A stretch of 64,000 nucleotides of DNA, taken from contig NZ_PVTV01000011.1 of assembly GCF_003003055.1 (NCBI RefSeq), positions 496,001 to 560,000 on the forward strand, in the 5' to 3' direction. Position 1 is the first letter of the stretch; the number at the start of each line of letters is the position of its first letter. The translations under genes and the position numbers were made by a program. Of this stretch, positions 17,670 through 27,800 are shown one piece after another. A model generated the notes under the pieces. The model made no database searches and had not been told where the DNA came from. It saw only the letters and a program-made list of their open reading frames with translations. This DNA is from Jezberella montanilacus (GTDB lineage Bacteria > Pseudomonadota > Gammaproteobacteria > Burkholderiales > Burkholderiaceae_B).

Positions 17670-18407
17670 TTAACCCATGTGTAGACCACCATTCAATGAA
17701 AAGTCTGCGCCAGTAGAGAACCCCGCATCTTCCGAGGCAATCCAAGCACAAATCGATGCGATCTCTTCCGGCCGTCCCAGGCGCTTGACAGGAATCGTGG
17801 CAACGATTTTCTCGAGCACATCCGGCCTGATCGCCTTGACCATGTCCGTGCCAATGTAACCAGGGGAAACTGTGTTGACTGTGACCCCTTTGCTCGCTAC
17901 TTCAAGCGCCAGTGACATGGTAAAGCCATGAATCGCGGCTTTCGCAGTCGCGTAGTTCGTTTGACCAAACTGACCTTTTTGACCATTCACCGAGCTGATA
18001 TTGATGATACGCCCAAAGCCGCGTTCGACCATCGGATCAATCACTTGCTTAGTCACATTGAACAAACTAGTGACATTCGTATCCATCACTGCCTGCCAGT
18101 CCTGCACACTCATTTTGCGAAAAACACCGTCTCGCGTAATCCCGGCATTATTGATCAGCACATCAATCGGACCGTGCTCTGCAACCGCCTTTTTAAACGC
18201 CGCTTCAGTTGAATCCCAATCCGATACGTTACCAACAGAAACGTGAAAGGTGTATCCAAGCGCGGCTTGTTCATCGATCCACTGCTCAAAGTTACGCGTC
18301 GGACCGCACCCTGCAATCACCGTCATCCCTTCTTTAGCCAACCGCTGACAAATCGCAGTGCCGATACCACCCATCCCACCCGTAACATATGCAACTTTTT
18401 TACTCAT
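17670..18407 (-). CDS. phaB: Acetoacetyl-CoA reductase
   Basis: This 245-residue classical SDR has the NADPH-binding TGGMGGIG motif near the N-terminus, NNAGITRDGVFRKM (typical of PhaB), the catalytic Ser in INISSVNGQKG and Tyr/Lys in NYATAKAAIHG. It reduces acetoacetyl-CoA to (R)-3-hydroxybutyryl-CoA, the monomer used by PhaC. It starts 17 bases after the phaC stop, with AGGAGCAAAC before the ATG, so the two are one operon. No phaA thiolase is found here; acetoacetyl-CoA must come from a thiolase encoded elsewhere. Confidence 0.95.
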   Translation of the reverse strand: MSKKVAYVTGGMGGIGTAICQRLAKEGMTVIAGCGPTRNFEQWIDEQAALGYTFHVSVGNVSDWDSTEAAFKKAVAEHGPIDVLINNAGITRDGVFRKMSVQDWQAVMDTNVTSLFNVTKQVIDPMVERGFGRIINISSVNGQKGQFGQTNYATAKAAIHGFTMSLALEVASKGVTVNTVSPGYIGTDMVKAIRPDVLEKIVATIPVKRLGRPEEIASICAWIASEDAGFSTGADFSLNGGLHMG

Positions 18408-18424
18408 GTTTGCTCCTGTTTTTT

Positions 18425-20068
18425 TTAAACTGCTCTGACTTGCACGTACGAACCTGGTGCCGCTTCAATATCCGGATAATATTTATTTCCCGCCTGTGCA
18501 GAAACTTTGACCTTTCGACCAGACTGTTTGGCCAACCAGGTTGTCCAGTCGTTCCACCAGCTGCCGGGATTTTCGATGGCCTGATCAAACCATTGATTGG
18601 CTGTCGTGTGCTCTTGATCGTTTTGCGCCGTCCAGAAACTACGTTTGTTTTTAGCGGGTGGATTGATCACACCTGCGATGTGGCCTGACGCCCCCAGCAC
18701 AAATCGTTTGGCACCACCCAACACTTGTGTCGACAAGTAAGAAGTCTTCCAGGGAACAATGTGATCTTCACGCGAGGCATACAAATACGCCGGTATTTTG
18801 ATTTTGCTCAAATCGACCGGGACGCCGGCGCAGTCTAATTTGCCGGGTACGCGTAAATTATTCTCAAGATAGGTATTGCGAAAATACCAAGTAAAAAACG
18901 GACCGGGCAGATTAGTGCTGTCGCTGTTCCAGAACAGCAGATCAAAGGCAGGCGGGGTCTCGCCTTTCAGATAGTTAGAAACGACGTAATTCCAGACGAG
19001 TTCATTTGGACGCAGGAACGAAAACGTCGTTGCCAGTTCGCGCGCAGTCATGAGACCACCGTGCCCCATTTGTTGCTCGCGCATCGCAACCTGTTGGGGA
19101 TCCACAAAAACACCTAATACTCCCGTATCACTGAAGTCCAACATGGAGGTCAGCAAAGTCACTGAGGCAGCCGGCTCTTCTCCACGGGCAGCTGCGACAG
19201 CCAGCGCGGTAGCAAGCATCGTGCCGCCTACACAAAAACCGAGGGTATTTATTTTGCTCTGCCCGGAAATTGCTTGAACCACCGAAATAGCCTTCAGCAC
19301 GCCGTCTTCTAGATATTCATCCCAGGTTGCATGCTCAATGCCATCAGTATCCTCGGGGACTGGATTTCGCCAGGAAACTAAAAATACATTGAAACCTTGT
19401 GCTAGCGTGTGTCGAACGACAGAGTTCTCAGGCTGCAAATCGAGAACATAAAATTTGTTGATGCAAGGTGGTACTAATAGAATCGGTCGAGCGTAAGCCG
19501 TCGAGGCAGCAGGTTTATATTGAATCAGTTGGAAATATTTATTCTGAAACACAACACTGCCGGGAGTCGTCGCCACGTTTTCACCGACTTTGAATTTTGA
19601 CTCGTCCGTTTGAGTGATACGACCTTTTTGCACGTCGGCAAAAAAATTATTCATCCCAGCAACGATCGATTCACCACCCGTCTTCAATAAAGTCTCTTGT
19701 GCATCAGGATTGGTGATCAAAAAATTTGCTGGCGACATGGCGTCAAGCCACTGCATGATTGAAAACCGCAGACGCTCTTTCATGTCTTGATCGGCATCCG
19801 AAGCATCGACCATGCGCTGCATCGATTTGGCCGACAGCAAATAAAAATGAGCCATCATCAAGTAAGAAGGATTGGCTGACCACGCCGGACTGGCGAATCG
19901 ACGATCGGTGATAGCAGGCAGTTGCCGAGAGACTGCCGACTCGGTCAAATCCCGCCATTGTTTGATAAATTCGGAGCGGATTGAATCCAGGGCACCCTCA
20001 GGGATACCCGGTGGAGTCGCCCAACCAGTTGGCATTGATGCGTTCAAATTCAAACCCCTAAAAGACAA
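18425..20068 (-). CDS. phaC: Class I poly(3-hydroxyalkanoate) synthase
   Basis: This 547-residue PHA polymerase has the lipase-like box GFCVGGT with the catalytic Cys, the conserved WNSDSTNLPGP, a catalytic Asp/His region (SREDHIVPW, then GASGHIAGVINPP) and the family's PWWLAKQSGRK-like C-terminus (TWLAKQSGRK). Class I enzymes polymerise short-chain 3-hydroxyacyl-CoA without a PhaE or PhaR subunit. The longest start is TTG at 20068 and lacks a clear ribosome binding site; ATG 20035 (536 residues) is an alternative. It heads phaC-phaB-phaR and follows pgeF by 88 bases. Confidence 0.95.
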   Translation of the reverse strand: MSFRGLNLNASMPTGWATPPGIPEGALDSIRSEFIKQWRDLTESAVSRQLPAITDRRFASPAWSANPSYLMMAHFYLLSAKSMQRMVDASDADQDMKERLRFSIMQWLDAMSPANFLITNPDAQETLLKTGGESIVAGMNNFFADVQKGRITQTDESKFKVGENVATTPGSVVFQNKYFQLIQYKPAASTAYARPILLVPPCINKFYVLDLQPENSVVRHTLAQGFNVFLVSWRNPVPEDTDGIEHATWDEYLEDGVLKAISVVQAISGQSKINTLGFCVGGTMLATALAVAAARGEEPAASVTLLTSMLDFSDTGVLGVFVDPQQVAMREQQMGHGGLMTARELATTFSFLRPNELVWNYVVSNYLKGETPPAFDLLFWNSDSTNLPGPFFTWYFRNTYLENNLRVPGKLDCAGVPVDLSKIKIPAYLYASREDHIVPWKTSYLSTQVLGGAKRFVLGASGHIAGVINPPAKNKRSFWTAQNDQEHTTANQWFDQAIENPGSWWNDWTTWLAKQSGRKVKVSAQAGNKYYPDIEAAPGSYVQVRAV

Positions 20069-20094
20069 CTGCGTGGCACAAGCGACCTCATTAC

Positions 20095-20123
20095 ATCCTG
20101 CGCCAGCAAATCACGCCTGTCAA
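20095..20123 (-). promoter_or_regulatory. Possible phaC promoter
   Basis: A perfect -35 hexamer TTGACA reads on the minus strand at 20123-20118 in the pgeF-phaC gap. At 17 bp spacing the -10 position is only CAGGAT (20100-20095), which is weak. It could drive phaCBR independently of pgeF, but the weak -10 keeps confidence low. Confidence 0.3.
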
Positions 20124-20156
20124 TCAGGGTAAACAGTCTATCTAAATATTACTTTA

Positions 20157-20939
20157 TTATTGTTGCAACCATGCAATTGTTGCCATTCTTCCAGTGCTTT
20201 TATCGCGTCGATATGAAAAGAATCTTTGCCGAGAATCCGTCACCGTGCACAGGCCAGATTTTTCGACACTTGCAACACCATTTTGATTTAAACGATGTTC
20301 TGCTAAACCTGCCAAATCAGCATGCCATTTTTCAGGCTGGCCAGGATCAATCTTAAAAAACGTTTCGGTTTCAGGCTTACTCAACACGAAAGCATCAAAG
20401 ACATCGCTTCCAACTTGAAACGAATGCTGTCCGATTGCGGGTCCTATCCAGGCTCGGAAATGTTTTGCTTCAGGCCGCAGCGCTTTCATGCGTTCTACCG
20501 TTCGCTCTAATACACCAGCGGCTAACCCTCGCCACCCAGCATGCGCCACCCCTAAAACAGATGCTTGTTCATCAGCAACGACAACAGGCAGGCAATCAGC
20601 GGTCAAGACGGCGAGCACGCGACCAGGGCTTGTCGTGACGCTTGCATCCCCCTCTGGCATCGACCAGGTTGAGACCTCAGTCGTCATGTCGATCTGGTGA
20701 ACCACATCCCCATGCACCTGCTTCAGCCAATAGGGGTGATTCGGTATAAGCGCCCCGAGGCGGTCTCGATTTGCCTTGACCTTGTCGATATCGTCACCAG
20801 ATCGAAAACCGAGATTGAGACTATCAAAAGGGGGATGGCTGACCCCACCAAAACGAGTGGTACTAAAAAGCGAGACCCCCGACCACTGTTGCGTCGGAGT
20901 GACCACCTCTATCTGACGATCAAAATTCAGCGTGCTCAT
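20157..20939 (-). CDS. pgeF: Peptidoglycan editing factor / multicopper polyphenol oxidase family (YfiH, LACC1-like)
   Basis: This 260-residue protein of the DUF152/LACC1 family has SLNLGFRSGDD in the N-terminal part, the metal-site motifs QVHGDVV and TADCLPVV, and the AHAGWRGLAAGVLE motif. Family members act as purine nucleoside phosphorylase/adenosine deaminase enzymes, and E. coli YfiH (PgeF) prevents misincorporation of serine into murein stem peptides. The start ATG overlaps the rluD stop as ATGA (20936-20939), the common rluD-pgeF coupling in proteobacteria; a longer start at 20948 is less likely. Confidence 0.92.
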   Translation of the reverse strand: MSTLNFDRQIEVVTPTQQWSGVSLFSTTRFGGVSHPPFDSLNLGFRSGDDIDKVKANRDRLGALIPNHPYWLKQVHGDVVHQIDMTTEVSTWSMPEGDASVTTSPGRVLAVLTADCLPVVVADEQASVLGVAHAGWRGLAAGVLERTVERMKALRPEAKHFRAWIGPAIGQHSFQVGSDVFDAFVLSKPETETFFKIDPGQPEKWHADLAGLAEHRLNQNGVASVEKSGLCTVTDSRQRFFSYRRDKSTGRMATIAWLQQ

Positions 20940-21907
20940 GGGCGCCACTTCACCGCATCCAGCACAACACTCATGTCTGCCGGGATCGGCGCCGTAATCT
21001 GAACGAGATGCCCAGCTATCGGGTCATCAAAAGCTAACTCATAAGCATGCAACATCTGGCGTTGCGCTTCACCCAGAATACGTCCACCATAAAGCGTGTC
21101 GCCCAGCAAAGGATGCCCCAGACTCGACAGATGCACGCGAATTTGGTGAGTTCGACCCGTTTCGAGACGACAAATAATTTGAGATACGTTCGACTCGTAA
21201 TACTCGCCGGTGCGAGCCAGTTCGTAATGAGTCACCGCAGCCTTGGGCGCACTGGGCTTGTCTACATTCATCCGCACTGGCACTTTGGGATCACGGCCAA
21301 TCGGTTTATCGACGGTGCCGGCTGAAAGCATGCGACCGTGCGCGAGCGCCAAATAGCGACGACCCATGGTGCGCGCCTGTAGTTGTCTGACAAGATGTGT
21401 TTGCGCAATCTCGCTTCGGGCCACCACTAGCAAGCCAGAGGTATCCTTATCAAGCCGATGCACAATACCGGCTCGGGCGACATGCGAGAGTTCAGGGTAC
21501 CGAAAAAGCAGTCCATTGAGTAACGTGCCACTCCAGTTGCCGGCGCCGGGGTGGGTAACCAGACCGACAGGTTTATTGACCACGATCCAATCGCTACTCT
21601 CTGCCAGCACTTCAAATTCAACCGGTTCGGGTAAAAACGCCAAATCTTCAGGTGCCGGTTGCTCAAAAACGGTAATGAGATCATCTTCACGCAAGGATTG
21701 CCGGATTTTCGCTACTTTACCGTTAACTTGGACATGCCCAGCCTCAATCCAGGCCTGCAATCTGCTGCGTGAATGCTCAGGAATCAACTGCGCAAGCAGT
21801 TTATCTAATCGATCTAGTGGCATGCCATCGGTCACCGTAAATAACAACGGCTCATCGTCTGGCAAAGTATCAACAATTTCTACAGGTTGGATCATGAGAC
21901 TAGTCAT
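20936..21907 (-). CDS. rluD: 23S rRNA pseudouridine synthase RluD
   Basis: This protein of about 323 residues has an N-terminal S4 RNA-binding domain (LDKLLAQLIPEHSRSRLQ) and an RluA-family catalytic domain with HRLDKDTSGL carrying the catalytic Asp, followed by GRTHQIRVHL. RluD forms pseudouridines at 1911, 1915 and 1917 in helix 69 of 23S rRNA. Three in-frame starts (21934, 21907, 21895) compete; none has a strong ribosome binding site, and the two ATGs lie close to the divergent bamD promoter region. The stop overlaps the pgeF start. Confidence 0.9.
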   Translation of the reverse strand: MTSLMIQPVEIVDTLPDDEPLLFTVTDGMPLDRLDKLLAQLIPEHSRSRLQAWIEAGHVQVNGKVAKIRQSLREDDLITVFEQPAPEDLAFLPEPVEFEVLAESSDWIVVNKPVGLVTHPGAGNWSGTLLNGLLFRYPELSHVARAGIVHRLDKDTSGLLVVARSEIAQTHLVRQLQARTMGRRYLALAHGRMLSAGTVDKPIGRDPKVPVRMNVDKPSAPKAAVTHYELARTGEYYESNVSQIICRLETGRTHQIRVHLSSLGHPLLGDTLYGGRILGEAQRQMLHAYELAFDDPIAGHLVQITAPIPADMSVVLDAVKWRP

Positions 21908-21944
21908 ATAATGGAAAGCGAATGCTAACACCAAGGATCGTGAC

Positions 21945-22793
21945 GTGATCGGACAGACCCCTAATAACTTCTCTTACTCTCGCCTAAGCGTAGCTGCGCT
22001 GCTGAGATTGTTCGTTCTAGTATGCGCACTTGCTTTAGCAGGTTGCTCCAGCAAAGGGACAGAATACGACCCTACCGCCAATTGGGCAGCTGAAAAACTG
22101 TTGGCAGATGGCAAAACTGAAATGTCTTCTGGTAACTGGAAGCTCGCCAAAGAGCGGTTTAGTGCGATTGAGGCCCGCTACCCTTTTGGTATATTCGCTC
22201 AGCAAGCGATGATCGATCTTGCTTATTGCGAATGGAAAGATAAAGAAAGCGAAAAAGCGCTGGCCACTATCGGTCGCTTTCAGCAGCAATATCCTGCCCA
22301 CGCCAGCATGGATTACATGCTTTACCTGAAAGGCCTCATCACTTTCACACCACCAAGCGCTCTCTTTGCCAATCTCACCGGGCAAAATCCGGGCGAACGC
22401 GATCAGCGGTCGATGCGACAGTCGTTTGCTGCCTTTAACGATCTGATTACTCGCTTCCCCGACAGTAAATACGCCCCTGACGCTCGTAAACGACTCGTTT
22501 GGCTGGTTGATACGATGTCACAAAACGAGCTCTTTATTGCGCGCTACTACTACGAGCGTTATGCCTATGTGGCTGCTGTCAATCGCGCCCAAATTGTTTT
22601 GACCGATTTTGAAGGCGTACCGTCAGCTGAACCAGCGCTCTACATCATGATGATGTCCTACGAAAAACTGGGCATGACAGAGTTGCGTGATGATACTCAG
22701 CGTATTTTGTTAAAAAACTTCCCCAATACGCGTTTGATTGAAGAGGGATTCACTGACAAGCCTGCCTGGTATAACCCGCTGAGCCTATTCTGA
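21945..22793 (+). CDS. bamD: Outer membrane assembly lipoprotein BamD
   Basis: This 282-residue lipoprotein has an N-terminal signal peptide (hydrophobic LLRLFVLVCALALAG) ending in the lipobox LAGC, followed by TPR helices typical of BamD (WKLAKERFSAIEARYPFG, then the GERDQ and FPDSKYAPDARKR segments). BamD is the essential lipoprotein of the BAM complex that inserts beta-barrel proteins into the outer membrane. The GTG start at 21945 is supported by AAGGA at 21933-21937, seven bases upstream. Its last 9 bases overlap the convergent helicase gene. Confidence 0.93.
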   Translation: MIGQTPNNFSYSRLSVAALLRLFVLVCALALAGCSSKGTEYDPTANWAAEKLLADGKTEMSSGNWKLAKERFSAIEARYPFGIFAQQAMIDLAYCEWKDKESEKALATIGRFQQQYPAHASMDYMLYLKGLITFTPPSALFANLTGQNPGERDQRSMRQSFAAFNDLITRFPDSKYAPDARKRLVWLVDTMSQNELFIARYYYERYAYVAAVNRAQIVLTDFEGVPSAEPALYIMMMSYEKLGMTELRDDTQRILLKNFPNTRLIEEGFTDKPAWYNPLSLF

Positions 22794-24791
22794 GGATTCA
22801 GGTAGTGGCTTAGGCTCGCTACCTGAACCCGTTCGCTCAACCAGAAAATCGATTGCTGTTTGATGCTCTCGGGTCCTGGTAAACGGGGGTAGGCCTCGCC
22901 ACAATTGCTTTCCGTAGGGCTTATCCACGAGTCGCGTATCCCCAACCATCAGTACGCCCCAATCGGTTTCAGTCCTGATCAAACGTCCTGCACCCTGCTT
23001 GAGCGCAATAGCCGCCTCGGGCAATTGATATTCCATGAAGGGGTTGCCGCCCTGTTCACGACAGTGCCTTAAACGAGCCTCTAAGACGGGATCATCAGGT
23101 GGTGCAAAGGGTAATTTATCAATAGCAACCAAGGTTAGCCGCTCGCCCGCAATATCAATGCCTTCCCAGAAACTAGCGCTTCCGACTAACACGGCATGAT
23201 CCAGTGTCCGAAACTTTTCAAGCAGATCACGTCTAGTCCCAAACCCCTGACGCATGATCGGCCACTCAATCCCGTGTTTTTCGTACAGGTCGCCTAGTAG
23301 CTGGGCAACACGTTCAACCGCACGCAAGGTTGTGCATAGCACTAACGCCCCCCCCTGACTCGCCTGAATTAAAGGAAACAATAAATCCACAAACGCCGGT
23401 AAGAAATCGCTTGCCTGAGGCGATGGCAAATTCGTCGGCACATAAAGCAAGGCCTGCTTGGCGTAATCGAACGGAGATTCCATCCTCAGACTCGTCGCGC
23501 CCTCTAGCCCCAAGCGAGCAGTAAAGTGACCAAAATCGCCGTGAACCGACAAGGTTGCCGAGGTGAACACCCAGGCTTGCGACGTTTCGCGATACTTTGC
23601 GAAGGCTTCCGCCACTGACAAAGGCGCTGCGTGCAGGCGGACATGATGTAAACCAAGCTCAACCCACCGCACGATTTGCTGATCGACATCACTGACACGA
23701 TCACCTGCGGCATCCCAGTCATGCATGACTTGCTCTAACTCGTGACAAGTGCGGGCAGCTATTGCCAGGTCTGGATGCTTTTGCTCAAGCACTTTCAGCA
23801 TATCGCCGATTTCAGCAATCGCTTGTTTCAGTTTTGCGCGCGCCTCATCAAATTCATGACGATCAATAAAGGCGTCGTAGGTCACTTTACGAGATGGTAT
23901 TTTTTCAAGCGATGCACACGAAAGCCTCAAATCCTTAGCTGCCTGATCAATGCGGCGAGCCTGTTCAGACCAGTTAGTCGACTCACGCGCATGCGCCAAA
24001 CCCGAGGTTTCAACGAGTTTGGCCAGATCCAGAAATTGATGTGTCGAAATACTGGTGCCGAGAAACCGCGTTGCTGTATCGGGAAGCTGATGCGCCTCAT
24101 CAAAGATCACCGTATCAGCAGCTGGCAGCAGGTCAGTTACGCCTTCTTCACGAAGCACCACATCTGCCATAAAGAGAGCATGATTAATCACGACGACCTC
24201 TGCCTCTTGAGCCTGTCGACGTGCTTTTAAAACAAAACAATCTTTGACGTAAGGACAATCTTGGCCAAGACAGTTTTCTCGAGTAGAGGTGACACGCTGC
24301 CAGATATCAGCTTCTTCAGGGACGACAGCTAGGTCAGCTCTATCACCCGTTGTCGACTGCTTCATGAAGGTCTGAATTTGTCTCAACTGATGAACCTCGG
24401 ACCGAGATCTCAGTCCCCTATCCTCATTTTGCAGCTGCGCAAGATGATAGTGGCAGACATAGTTACCCCGCCCTTTTAGCAAGGCAATGGAAACTGGCAT
24501 AGATAACGCGTCTCTCACCCGCGGAAGGTCTCGGGTAAACAACTGATCTTGAAGGGTGCGGGTACCTGTGGAAATCAACACCTTACCGCCACTGAGCAAA
24601 GCTGGGACGAGATAGGCCCAGGTTTTGCCTGTGCCTGTTCCCGCTTCGGCGATCAAAGTACTGCGCGACGCAATGGTGAGTTCTACCGCTTCGGCCAACT
24701 CAATCTGGGCGGGGCGAAGCCGGTAACCGGGAGAGTGACGCGCAAGTGGGCCTTGCTCAGAAAATACTTCTTTAATCGACGAATTTTGCAT
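22785..24791 (-). CDS. ATP-dependent DNA helicase of the DinG/YoaA (XPD-like) family
   Basis: This 668-residue superfamily 2 helicase begins with RPAQIELAEAV (Q-motif region), then Walker A AEAGTGTGKTWAYL, and a cysteine group (CLGQDCPYVKDC together with NYVCHYH) consistent with the XPD-type 4Fe-4S domain. It has VIFDEAHQLPD as the DEAH box and C-terminal motifs LVGSASFWEGID and QGAGRLIRTETDWG. YoaA/DinG enzymes unwind 5'-overhang, forked and R-loop substrates in DNA repair. It converges on bamD with a 9-base overlap and is divergent from tex. No clear LexA box is seen upstream. Confidence 0.9.
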   Translation of the reverse strand: MQNSSIKEVFSEQGPLARHSPGYRLRPAQIELAEAVELTIASRSTLIAEAGTGTGKTWAYLVPALLSGGKVLISTGTRTLQDQLFTRDLPRVRDALSMPVSIALLKGRGNYVCHYHLAQLQNEDRGLRSRSEVHQLRQIQTFMKQSTTGDRADLAVVPEEADIWQRVTSTRENCLGQDCPYVKDCFVLKARRQAQEAEVVVINHALFMADVVLREEGVTDLLPAADTVIFDEAHQLPDTATRFLGTSISTHQFLDLAKLVETSGLAHARESTNWSEQARRIDQAAKDLRLSCASLEKIPSRKVTYDAFIDRHEFDEARAKLKQAIAEIGDMLKVLEQKHPDLAIAARTCHELEQVMHDWDAAGDRVSDVDQQIVRWVELGLHHVRLHAAPLSVAEAFAKYRETSQAWVFTSATLSVHGDFGHFTARLGLEGATSLRMESPFDYAKQALLYVPTNLPSPQASDFLPAFVDLLFPLIQASQGGALVLCTTLRAVERVAQLLGDLYEKHGIEWPIMRQGFGTRRDLLEKFRTLDHAVLVGSASFWEGIDIAGERLTLVAIDKLPFAPPDDPVLEARLRHCREQGGNPFMEYQLPEAAIALKQGAGRLIRTETDWGVLMVGDTRLVDKPYGKQLWRGLPPFTRTREHQTAIDFLVERTGSGSEPKPLPESSE

Positions 24792-24892
24792 TCAGAAACC
24801 TATCAGGTGCCTGATCATAACGCTTCAGGTCGGATCCAATCCCGGGATGTGGCAAAATCATCAGCTTCGCTTCAACCTTTTAAGTCCAATCA

Positions 24893-27265
24893 ATGAGCAT
24901 TGCTGAAAACCTGTCTGCCACCGCCCTGACTCGCATCATTAACCAATTAGCAAGCGAACTATCGATCCGCCCCAACCAGATTCAGGCCGTCATCGAACTA
25001 TTGGATGATGGCTCCACTATCCCGTTTATCGCTCGCTACCGTAAAGAGGCTACAGGTGGCCTCGATGACACCGTTTTACGCAATCTTGATGTTCGTCTGA
25101 TTTACCTGCGCGACCTTGAAGAACGGCGTGCAACCATCCTCGCGTCAATAACCGAACAAGACAAGCTGACGCCAGAACTTGGCGTGTTGATCGATCAGGC
25201 AGATACCAAACAACGCCTTGAAGATTTATATGCGCCGTTCAAGCCCAAGCGTCGCACGCGCGCTCAGATAGCCCGTGAAGCCGGTTTAGAGCCATTAGCA
25301 GATGCCATCCTCGCTGATCTGGCGTGCGATCCTGTAGCGATCGCTGCGAGTTATTTGAACGCTGAGGCCAATATCATTGATGCCAAAACCGCACTAGACG
25401 GTGCTCGTGACATCTTGGCAGAACGCTACGCAGAAAACGCTGACCTGCTCGAAGACATGCGCATGCATCTTTGGTCTACAGGTTATCTCTATTCGAAAGT
25501 CGCTGAAGGTAAAGAAGTCGAGGGAGAGAACTTTCGGGACTGGTTTGATTTTAATGAACCGTTGAGCACACTCCCATCTCACCGAATTCTGGCTCTCTTG
25601 CGTGGGCGCCAGCAAGGCATGCTTGAGCTTCGCATTGGCTTAGAGGCCTCTCTCGACGCACTCGTGCCTCACCCTTGTGTGGTCCGAATTGGTCAATTTT
25701 TAAAATTGGGCAAGGATCTATTTGAGCTATCTCCTTCACCTCGCGCAAAATGGTTAGCCGATGTCTGCCGCTGGACGTGGCGTGTCAAACTTCTGACTAG
25801 TCTCGAAAGCGAGATGGTGACGCGACTGCGAGAGACTGCTGAAGCAGAGGCTGTCAGAGTCTTTGCGGCAAATCTAAAAGATCTTTTATTGGCCGCACCA
25901 GCTGGACCGAAGGCCGTTTTAGGTTTAGACCCAGGCATTCGCACTGGAGTCAAAGTGGCTGCCATCGACAAGACCGGTAAAGTCGTCGAGACCCACACCG
26001 TCTATCCCTTTGAGCCTCGGCGAGATCGCGAAGGGTCGATTGCCATCCTGGCTGGTATCGCACGTAAACATCAGATTGAACTCGTCGCGATTGGCAATGG
26101 CACGGCCTCTCGGGAAACCGAGAAGCTGGTCGGCGACCTGATGGCGGCACATCCAGATTTGAAGCTCACGCGTGTCGTGGTGTCTGAAGCAGGTGCCTCG
26201 GTTTATTCCGCCTCTGAATTAGCAGCCCTTGAATTCCCCGAGTTGGATGTGAGCTTGCGTGGCGCCGTATCGATTGCCCGTCGCTTGCAAGATCCACTTG
26301 CCGAGTTGGTCAAGATCGATCCTAAAGCCATCGGTGTCGGCCAGTATCAACACGACTTGAATCAGCGCGAACTGGCTAAATCACTCGACGCGGTAGTCGA
26401 GGATTGCGTTAACGGCGTGGGGGTTGATGTCAACACGGCATCTGTTGCTTTGTTGGCCCGTGTTTCGGGTCTTAACAGCACCTTGGCTAAAAACATTGTG
26501 ACTCGCCGAGATGAAAAAGGTGCTTTTCAAAACCGTCGTCAATTGCTTGAAGTTTCACGATTCGGTGAAAAAGCCTTCGAACAGGCGGCTGGCTTTTTGC
26601 GAATTGCCAACGGTGACAATCCCTTAGATGCGTCGTCCGTTCATCCCGAGGCTTATCCTGTTGTCGAACGAATACTCAAAAAAATCGCAGCCGATGTCAA
26701 GGAAGTGCTTGGGCATCGGGAGAAACTACAAGGCTTGTCACCGTCAGAGTTCACCGATGAGAAGTTTGGTGTGCCGACGGTGCGGGACATTCTGAACGAA
26801 CTTGAAAAACCAGGCCGTGACCCACGCCCAGAGTTCAAGACCGCAACCTTTAAAGAAGGCGTCGAGACGTTGAAAGATCTGATGCCTGGGATGATTCTCG
26901 AGGGGGTTGTCACCAACGTTGCCAACTTTGGTGCCTTCGTGGATATTGGTGTGCATCAGGATGGCCTCGTGCATATCTCGGCCCTGGCGGATAAGTTTGT
27001 TTCTGATCCACGTGATGTGGTGCGTGTTGGTCAGATGGTGAAGGTTCGCGTGCAAGAAGTTGATGTGGCGCGCAAGCGGGTTGCGTTGACGATGCGACTG
27101 AGTGATGACACGCCGCCTGCGAGGTTGGGTGGGTCTGTCGTGAGTGCAGGTGGCAAAGGTGCTTCGGGCGCACGACCTGGTGCGGGCAAACCAAGATCAA
27201 TGAATCAGGCTGAGCCTGCGGCAGGTGGGGCGATGGCGGCGGCTTTTGCTAAGCTCAAGCGTTAA
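24893..27265 (+). CDS. tex: Transcription accessory protein Tex (RNA-binding, S1 domain)
   Basis: This 790-residue protein shows the Tex domain order: N-terminal helical domain ([19 protein letters not shown]), a YqgF/RNase H-like domain ([14 protein letters not shown]), a double helix-hairpin-helix region ([20 protein letters not shown]) and a C-terminal S1 domain near residues 660-730 ([27 protein letters not shown]). The tail is Gly/Ala-rich and basic. Tex associates with transcribing RNA polymerase and affects expression of virulence genes in Bordetella. It is complete and divergent from the helicase gene. Confidence 0.95.
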   Translation: MSIAENLSATALTRIINQLASELSIRPNQIQAVIELLDDGSTIPFIARYRKEATGGLDDTVLRNLDVRLIYLRDLEERRATILASITEQDKLTPELGVLIDQADTKQRLEDLYAPFKPKRRTRAQIAREAGLEPLADAILADLACDPVAIAASYLNAEANIIDAKTALDGARDILAERYAENADLLEDMRMHLWSTGYLYSKVAEGKEVEGENFRDWFDFNEPLSTLPSHRILALLRGRQQGMLELRIGLEASLDALVPHPCVVRIGQFLKLGKDLFELSPSPRAKWLADVCRWTWRVKLLTSLESEMVTRLRETAEAEAVRVFAANLKDLLLAAPAGPKAVLGLDPGIRTGVKVAAIDKTGKVVETHTVYPFEPRRDREGSIAILAGIARKHQIELVAIGNGTASRETEKLVGDLMAAHPDLKLTRVVVSEAGASVYSASELAALEFPELDVSLRGAVSIARRLQDPLAELVKIDPKAIGVGQYQHDLNQRELAKSLDAVVEDCVNGVGVDVNTASVALLARVSGLNSTLAKNIVTRRDEKGAFQNRRQLLEVSRFGEKAFEQAAGFLRIANGDNPLDASSVHPEAYPVVERILKKIAADVKEVLGHREKLQGLSPSEFTDEKFGVPTVRDILNELEKPGRDPRPEFKTATFKEGVETLKDLMPGMILEGVVTNVANFGAFVDIGVHQDGLVHISALADKFVSDPRDVVRVGQMVKVRVQEVDVARKRVALTMRLSDDTPPARLGGSVVSAGGKGASGARPGAGKPRSMNQAEPAAGGAMAAAFAKLKR

Positions 27266-27395
27266 GAGGTCAGACACGACGGGCGGCCGTGGCTTTAATT
27301 GCACTCGAACGTCAACAAACAATCGGCTCGACATAAAATGCATCAATCCATAGATCAGCTTCACATCAAATCAACTCTTTTCACAAAATAAAGCC

Positions 27396-27776
27396 ATGTC
27401 TCGTCAAGTTATCAGCAGTGGTTCGCCCTTTGAAGAAAAGATAGCTTACTCAAGAGCAGTCGTCGCAGGCGACTGGATCTTTGTCTCGGGTACAACAGGG
27501 TTCGACTATCTATCAATGACGATTTCAGAATCGGTCATTGAGCAGGCAGATCAGTGCTTTAAGAATATTGAGCACGCACTGAAACAAGCGAACACATCGC
27601 TCGCCGATGTCGTTCGGGTGCATTACATCTTGCCCGCAGCTGAAGACTTTGAGGCCTGCTGGCCGGTGCTTCAACGTTATTTTGGTGAGGTGCGACCAGC
27701 AGCGACCATGTTTGTCGCCGGGCTAGCTGATCCAAGGATGAAAATCGAAATTGAAGTGACTGCGCTCCGCTCGTAA
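27396..27776 (+). CDS. RidA family protein, second homologue
   Basis: This 126-residue YjgF-fold protein has FVSGTTGFDY, a mid-region DVVRVHYILPAAEDF, and RPAATMFVAGLADPRMKIEIEV, where Arg of the RPAAT motif is the substrate carboxylate ligand of the family. It is divergent from the RidA at 2111-2503 and belongs to the group whose members often do not complement ridA. The cupin gene follows after 24 bases in the same direction, so the pair may form a small operon. The substrate is unknown. Confidence 0.85.
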   Translation: MSRQVISSGSPFEEKIAYSRAVVAGDWIFVSGTTGFDYLSMTISESVIEQADQCFKNIEHALKQANTSLADVVRVHYILPAAEDFEACWPVLQRYFGEVRPAATMFVAGLADPRMKIEIEVTALRS

Positions 27777-27800
27777 AACCGTTAACCAGGCAGGTGAATC

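Noticed and set aside
17641-17672. Possible hairpin between phaR and phaB (GCTC...GAGC)
   Set aside because: The stem needs a bulge and is followed by only three T; not a credible terminator, and the genes appear to be one operon.
24802-24815. Perfect palindrome ATCAGG-TG-CCTGAT between the helicase gene and tex
   Set aside because: It is short, occurs once and does not match the LexA or other consensus; it may be a regulator site but nothing supports it.
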